NCBI GenBank assembly: GCA_963575745.1
Contig: CAUYUJ010005716.1
Location: forward strand, 1 to 57,500
DNA length: 57,500 nt
Direction: 5' to 3'
Source of the DNA: Prorocentrum cordatum
Lineage: Eukaryota; Sar; Dinophyceae; Prorocentrales; Prorocentraceae
Numbering within the stretch: the stretch's first letter is position 1; each line of letters starts with the position of its first letter. This document shows, one piece after another, positions 52,985-57,500 of this stretch. A program made the translations under genes and the position numbers. The notes beneath the pieces were generated by a model. The model did no database searches. It saw only the letters and a list, made by a program, of their open reading frames with translations, and was not told where the DNA came from.

Positions 52985-53600
52985 AGCCTGGCGAAAAAAC
53001 CCAAACACATGCAGCTGAGAGAACCGCGAGGGAGATGAGACGAAGGAGGAGGGCACGCAAACCCCGAATAGCGCACGCGGTATACCCTCTGCTCTCATAG
53101 GTAGCGCGCCGCAGGAAAACGAGGCGCGGGGCAGTGCGGGCAGGGGGGGGGACGAATGGGTGGGACGTATGCGAACTTTCGGTGGAGCTCCCTATGGGGC
53201 CACGAAACGCTGTACTGGGCGTGGCGGTGGAGCTCCCTGTGGGGCCACGAAACGCTGTACTGGGTATGGCGGACGCATGCAGGCACCCCCACTGGGGCCT
53301 TCGGTGGAGCTCCCTGTGGGGGCACGAAACGCTGGCGGACGCATGCGGGCACCCCCACTGTGGAGCTCCCTATGGGGCCACAAAGCGCTGTACTGGGTAT
53401 GGCAGACGCATGCGGGCACCCCAACTGGGGTCTCTGGCGGAGCTCCCTATGGGGCCACGAAACGTGTGAGGGGTGTGCCGAAATGGTGGACATGCGGTGA
53501 GCAGAGGCAGGGATGGGAGGAGAGCAGAGGTACGCGGGGACCGTCTCTTCAAAACAAGGACCCAAATTCCACAGGATGGTTGGGAAAAACATCGTCGGAT
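52985..53600. repeat. Modular minisatellite block C
   Basis: It opens with aaacccaaacacatgcag and has about five core units at 53175-53490 (gtggagctccctatgggg, cacgaaacgctgtactggg). It closes with ccgtctcttcaaaacaagg and ccacaggatggttgg. The core sequence differs from blocks A and B while the ends are shared. Confidence 0.9.
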
Positions 53601-55010
53601 GTTTGAGGGGGGTCTTGGCCCAGGGTGCCCCCACCTTGTCACGCCATGTGGACCTCCTGGGACCCTCTGGGCCTCGTGTGGCAGGAGCGTGCTGAAGGTC
53701 ATCTGGGTTTCCCCGGAAGAGCTGGGGTCACCTTCGACCAGGGCCACTTCTGGCAACACCCGATTGCTGGGGGGGGGGGCAGCAGAGGAAGGCGGGGACT
53801 GGCGGCGCGCCACACAAGGGGGCGGCGGCCTTCTGAGAAGGCAGAGGGCGGCCTACGCGGCCGCTCCCCTCGCGCCATCCCTCGCCTGACCCAGCCACGA
53901 CTGGGGAAGCTGTGGCCCTGATCCCCGTTGGGGAACCCATCGTGTCGACAATCTCTCGAGACCGGTGTCGAAGCCGATGCGTCCCGCAAGGGGGAAAGCC
54001 CAGCCAGACATCTGGTGTTGTGAGTTTTGTTCACATAGCTCCTCAGAGGTCTGGACCCCGTCCCCAGGACCAGCTTTTCATAGAGAGCAGCTGTTTGACG
54101 GTCCTGGGGCCCAGCGAGGGTTCCCAGAGGCAGAACATGAGATCAGAAACCTTCCGTCGTGAATTCTCTGCAACGAGAAGACATCAAGGAGGGCCACAGC
54201 CCCCCGGCTGTGACATCTGCCGTCTGCGTGCCGCCGAGCGGAGTTGACCTGCCGTTTCCAAGGCCCCCGTCTGCCCGTCTGCAGGCCTGCCTGCCTGGGG
54301 GGGCCCGGCCCGCCTGCCCCGACGCGCGAGTAAGTACCCTCATCTGGATCATCTGGAGGGAGAAACAACTTTATTGATGTTTGTTGTTATACTGTGTCTC
54401 TTGTATACCTATCTATATATATAACAAAAAAGAAAACCATGACCAAGACTGAGCACGGAAAAGTGGGTGCCGAACTTGGTCATCGTCCACCGTGGTCACC
54501 GTCAATTCGTGGATCACCCTCGCGAAACGGCGACGGCCGACATGGACCATGACCAAGATCAGCGTCGACAAAATCCAAGGGCATCTTGGTCATGGTTATC
54601 GTGTTCCTTCCTTCGTACATCTCTTGACCCTGTTATTTGAATGGCCATTCATCAACCCGGGAACGAATGATATGGACCGAACGGGGCTCGATCAAAAAAA
54701 CATTAAAACAGAAACTCCGCTGGTCAGCCAGCTGGTCAGCCAATCAATTGGTCACTCAGCTAGCTGGCCAGTCATTCAGTCAGCGAGTCTATCTGTCAGT
54801 CAATCCTTCCGTTCACTCTATTTTGCTGTACAGTACCCGTCTACTTTTATCACTCGACGTCCAATCCGATCGATCGGTCAATCAACCTGGTATTGACAAT
54901 CAATCACTCATGCGATGAGACGTCAGCCAGGCGGCTACGAAACAAATAATGAAGAAGGCGGTCAGAGGAGGGGGGGCCTGCTGGCACGGGTCCTCTTCGC
55001 CGGAATTTCA
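53601..55010. other. Unique and low-complexity sequence
   Basis: No gene is recognised. 54715-54895 contains short ggtcagtcaatc-type words, and 54410-54425 a (TA)n run. Confidence 0.6.
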
Positions 55011-55014
55011 ATCC

Positions 55015-55565
55015 GCCCATTCATCTTCGCTGGGGGTCATCCTCGCTGGGATCCTCGTGGCCTGGGTTCGCTTCTCCCGGGTTCTCGTCGCCATTGTCCT
55101 CTCCGCCAGGATCTTCTTCGCCAAGGTTCGGTTGTCAAGGACTTTGCTTCGCCGTGGACTCTCTTCGCCAGAGTCACCTTCGCCAGAGCCGCCACGGCCC
55201 TCTTCGATGGGCTGGGGCCCTCTTCGCTGGGGTCCGTTTCGCTTGACTTCGTGTCGCGGGGTTCGGGCGGACGGGTGGGCGGGCAACCAGACGGGCGGGC
55301 GCGCGGACCCTGGGCGGGCGGGACATTACAGCGGGCGGACCATCATTGCAGCGAGCGGGAGGACACTGACATGCGGGCGAGCGGGCGGGCCCTGACGGGC
55401 GGGCGGGCAGACACTTACAGGCGGGCGGGTGCACCCTCACAGACGGGCGGAGGACTGAGCAAAGAGGGGCGAAGCGGACCTGGCGAAGTGGACCCGGCAG
55501 ACCGGGCGAAAGGGACCTGGCGAAGCGGACACGGCAAATCGGGCGAAGCGAATCAGGCGAAGCGG
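55015..55565. repeat. ttcgcc and gggcggac-type short arrays
   Basis: 55020-55250 is a 15-16 bp minisatellite of the type ttcgccagggtcctc. 55265-55450 is gcgggcggac-rich. 55470-55565 is a gcgaagcggacctg array. Confidence 0.8.
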
Positions 55566-55819
55566 GCCCTGGTTTGCAACCACCTGTGAACCCTACCCCT
55601 GCAGGTCGGGACGTAATCAAGTGGTCATTCTACGCGGGGGTACCTTTCGTCTGCGCTACAATCGCGATTTGGAGAGTATTGCTGGCCTCGTGGCTGGCTT
55701 TGCCCTTGCCCATCCAGGTTTGCGTTGCCTTGTATCGTCATTGCCTTGCAGTCGTAATTGTGTTGCTGAATCGTTGTCCATGGGCGGCCGTTACTGATGC
55801 AGTAGAACTGACCGCCTAT

Positions 55820-55942
55820 AGCAGCAGTAGTGGCCGAAGCAGCAGGAGTAGCTGTATTAGTCTTAGTAAGATTATCAATGCTGGCAGCAGTAGTAGACGT
55901 ATGACGACATGTAGTAGAAGCAGTGACCGTAGAAATGACAAT

Positions 55943-55979
<37 letters not shown>

Positions 55980-56080
55980 CAAAAAGCATCGTGCTGCGTG
56001 GTAGCTTAGTCCTCAGCCTCCTCTTCTTCCTGCTCCTCCTCCTCCTCCTCCTCCTCCTCCTCCTCCTCGGTGTGGGAAGT
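55820..56080. repeat. (AGC)n and (CCT)n microsatellites
   Basis: agcagcagc at 55941-55977 and cctcctcctcct at 56033-56067, embedded in Ser-coding-like low complexity. Confidence 0.9.
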
Positions 56081-57480
56081 CCTCATCGAAGCGATCGTGC
56101 CCGACTATGTCGACAAAGCGCTCCTTTTGCCTGCGGAGAGCGAAATGCAGGACAGAAGGATGGAAACGCAAGAATCCAGGGATGCCAGATCGAGAAGAGA
56201 GAGGGGGAGAGGGAGAGAGATGTGTACTTGTATGAACACATACATACATGTATAGAAATGCAATGAAAAGAACACATGTACACCCGTATGCTAGCATCAA
56301 TCATGTAAATGCATACACGTGAATGTAACCTGTACCAACGACACGTAAAACATACAAACTGTACATTACGTACATGCGGCTAGGTGTAGCTGTACGAGCG
56401 CAGCATCTGCTCTGCTATGTTGCCGCATATGTTGTCTTTCTATACATACAAACATGTGTATCTACATAGACGCACACATATATCTATATATATATATTAG
56501 AACCACGCGCAGATGAAGCCCGGGTGACGCTGGAAGCCCCGGTGTGGTCACAGCGGCGATTTCCAGCGTTCTCGGGCCCATGCTATCGACGCAAAGAAAG
56601 GCGCCGTCAGAACGCTCTCGCTCTGCCGGGGCCGCCCTGGAGGGGTGGGAGGGGGAAAGCAACTTGTGAAATGAGAGGGTATAGCGATGCCCCGCTCGCT
56701 CTGGCGGGGCTTGTCTGGCGCTCTGGCGGGTCCGTCCCAGGAGAGGGGGGAGGAGCACGAAAGCTGAGGGGTGAGGGAGGAAGAGGAGAGAGGAGGGAAA
56801 GAAGACAAAAAAAGGGTCCTAGCTTCGCATGGTGTGCGTATGCGCGGCTGTAGATGCGCGTATGTATGGTGCTCAGGTGTTGAACGCACCAGGTGTAATC
56901 CCTCTCATACCTGCGTGTGATGTGTATGTGTGCTGTGTATATGTGCTGTATGTGTGCTGTGTGTATATGTGCTGCGTGCGCGTGCTCTTTGCATGCGCGT
57001 GCGACTGCATGTTCGTGTGTCTGATGCGCGCGCGAGTGCGGATGAGAAGGAGAAGGAGAAGGGGGGAGGTGCGTGTGCGTTTGCCTGTGAGGAGACGCGG
57101 GTGCGACGCCAGAGGGAAGAAAACCAGAACTCCGCTAAGCATGTGGGGAGCAACTTTGATCGAATCTACCCAGGGTTACGACTACCATAGAATCGCAAAA
57201 CGGCGGCAAACATAAATAACTCCTACGGTATATTCAGCTCGAACATAATCACGCTGCGGCAACAACTGTACTAGAACCCTAGAGCAGCTTGATATGACCT
57301 CGTCATAACGCTAACCTAACTGTTCACACCTCGACTGCAACCCATACTAGGCTTGACAACTCCAACTAAAAGCCTCTAGTGCTAAAACCCCACTACAAAC
57401 CTAACATAGCGAATATTCCACAAGGCCCGGGCAAAGCTACGATTCTGGCATCAAAGCGACAACTAGAAAAAGTCAAGCGA
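56080..57480. other. Unique sequence with microsatellites, no gene called
   Basis: acatacatgta words at 56230-56500 and a tgtgtatgtgctg array at 56920-57000. The final 250 bp look unique. Confidence 0.6.
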
Positions 57481-57500
57481 AAGACCCAACCATGTGCAGC
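57481..57500. repeat. Start of another modular minisatellite block
   Basis: gacccaaccatgtgcagc at the window edge matches the opening segment of blocks A-C, so a fourth block probably begins here. Confidence 0.6.

Overview
This window looks like nuclear DNA of a large, repeat-dominated eukaryotic genome, most probably a dinoflagellate. The reasons are the very high GC, almost nothing but satellites and retroelements over 57 kb, and two Ty1/copia-type elements. One of these carries the methyltransferase-like module that I associate with dinoflagellate copia polyproteins. I see no tRNA, rRNA or complete intron-containing host gene. The lineage is an inference; no taxonomic marker is present.

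Layout. 1-7581: a satellite of roughly 21-bp and 12-bp 'caagacggccc / aagaggcctcc' words, organised into about 1.55-1.6 kb higher-order units, each closed by a conserved non-repetitive end module. 7582-24933: copia-type element 1, on the minus strand, about 17.4 kb and breaking into the satellite. 24934-25870: the same satellite again. 25900-30950: simple and minisatellite arrays (GC-rich, CT-rich, a 12-bp ATCGAT-type array, 13-16 bp arrays) with two more satellite fragments. 30950-37975: five diverged copies of a 1-1.9 kb unit containing (GAC)n-like tracts and GC palindromes. 38000-38700: AT, GCAAT and 75-bp arrays. 39355-40220, 40415-48545, 52985-53600 and the last bases of the window: a modular repeat with fixed ends and an ~85-90 bp minisatellite core. 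41013-47743: copia element 2, inserted in that minisatellite with a 5-bp target-site duplication. 48545-57500: mostly unique or low-complexity DNA with short arrays.

Element 1 reads, in transcription order: 5' LTR (expanded by a ~1 kb insert that includes six 152-bp repeats), tRNA primer-binding site, Gag with a CCHC knuckle and two hydrophobic segments, and a 2,079-residue polyprotein. That polyprotein carries a complete-looking RNA 2'-phosphotransferase (Tpt1/KptA) domain, a RING-H2 finger and a retropepsin-like motif. It is followed by a methyltransferase-like region, integrase, reverse transcriptase and RNase H. The frame is interrupted by four single in-frame stop codons and two frame changes. 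Element 2 is a smaller, conventional copia element (155/153-bp LTRs) with a damaged reverse transcriptase. Both elements have the identical primer-binding site.

The most striking signal is a family of 38 short hairpins spread over the whole internal region of element 1, about one per 400 bp. On the coding strand each is a 5-bp stem, nearly always GCNNG/CNNGC, capped by a GNRA-type tetraloop (GAAA, GCAA, GAGA, GTAA or GGAA; two are GACA). The two variable stem positions covary over at least nine combinations. The hairpins occur in all three codon phases, and none is seen with the GNRA loop on the other strand. I know of no described family like this. It points to selection on, or propagation of, an RNA stem-loop within a retroelement that also encodes an RNA-end-processing domain.
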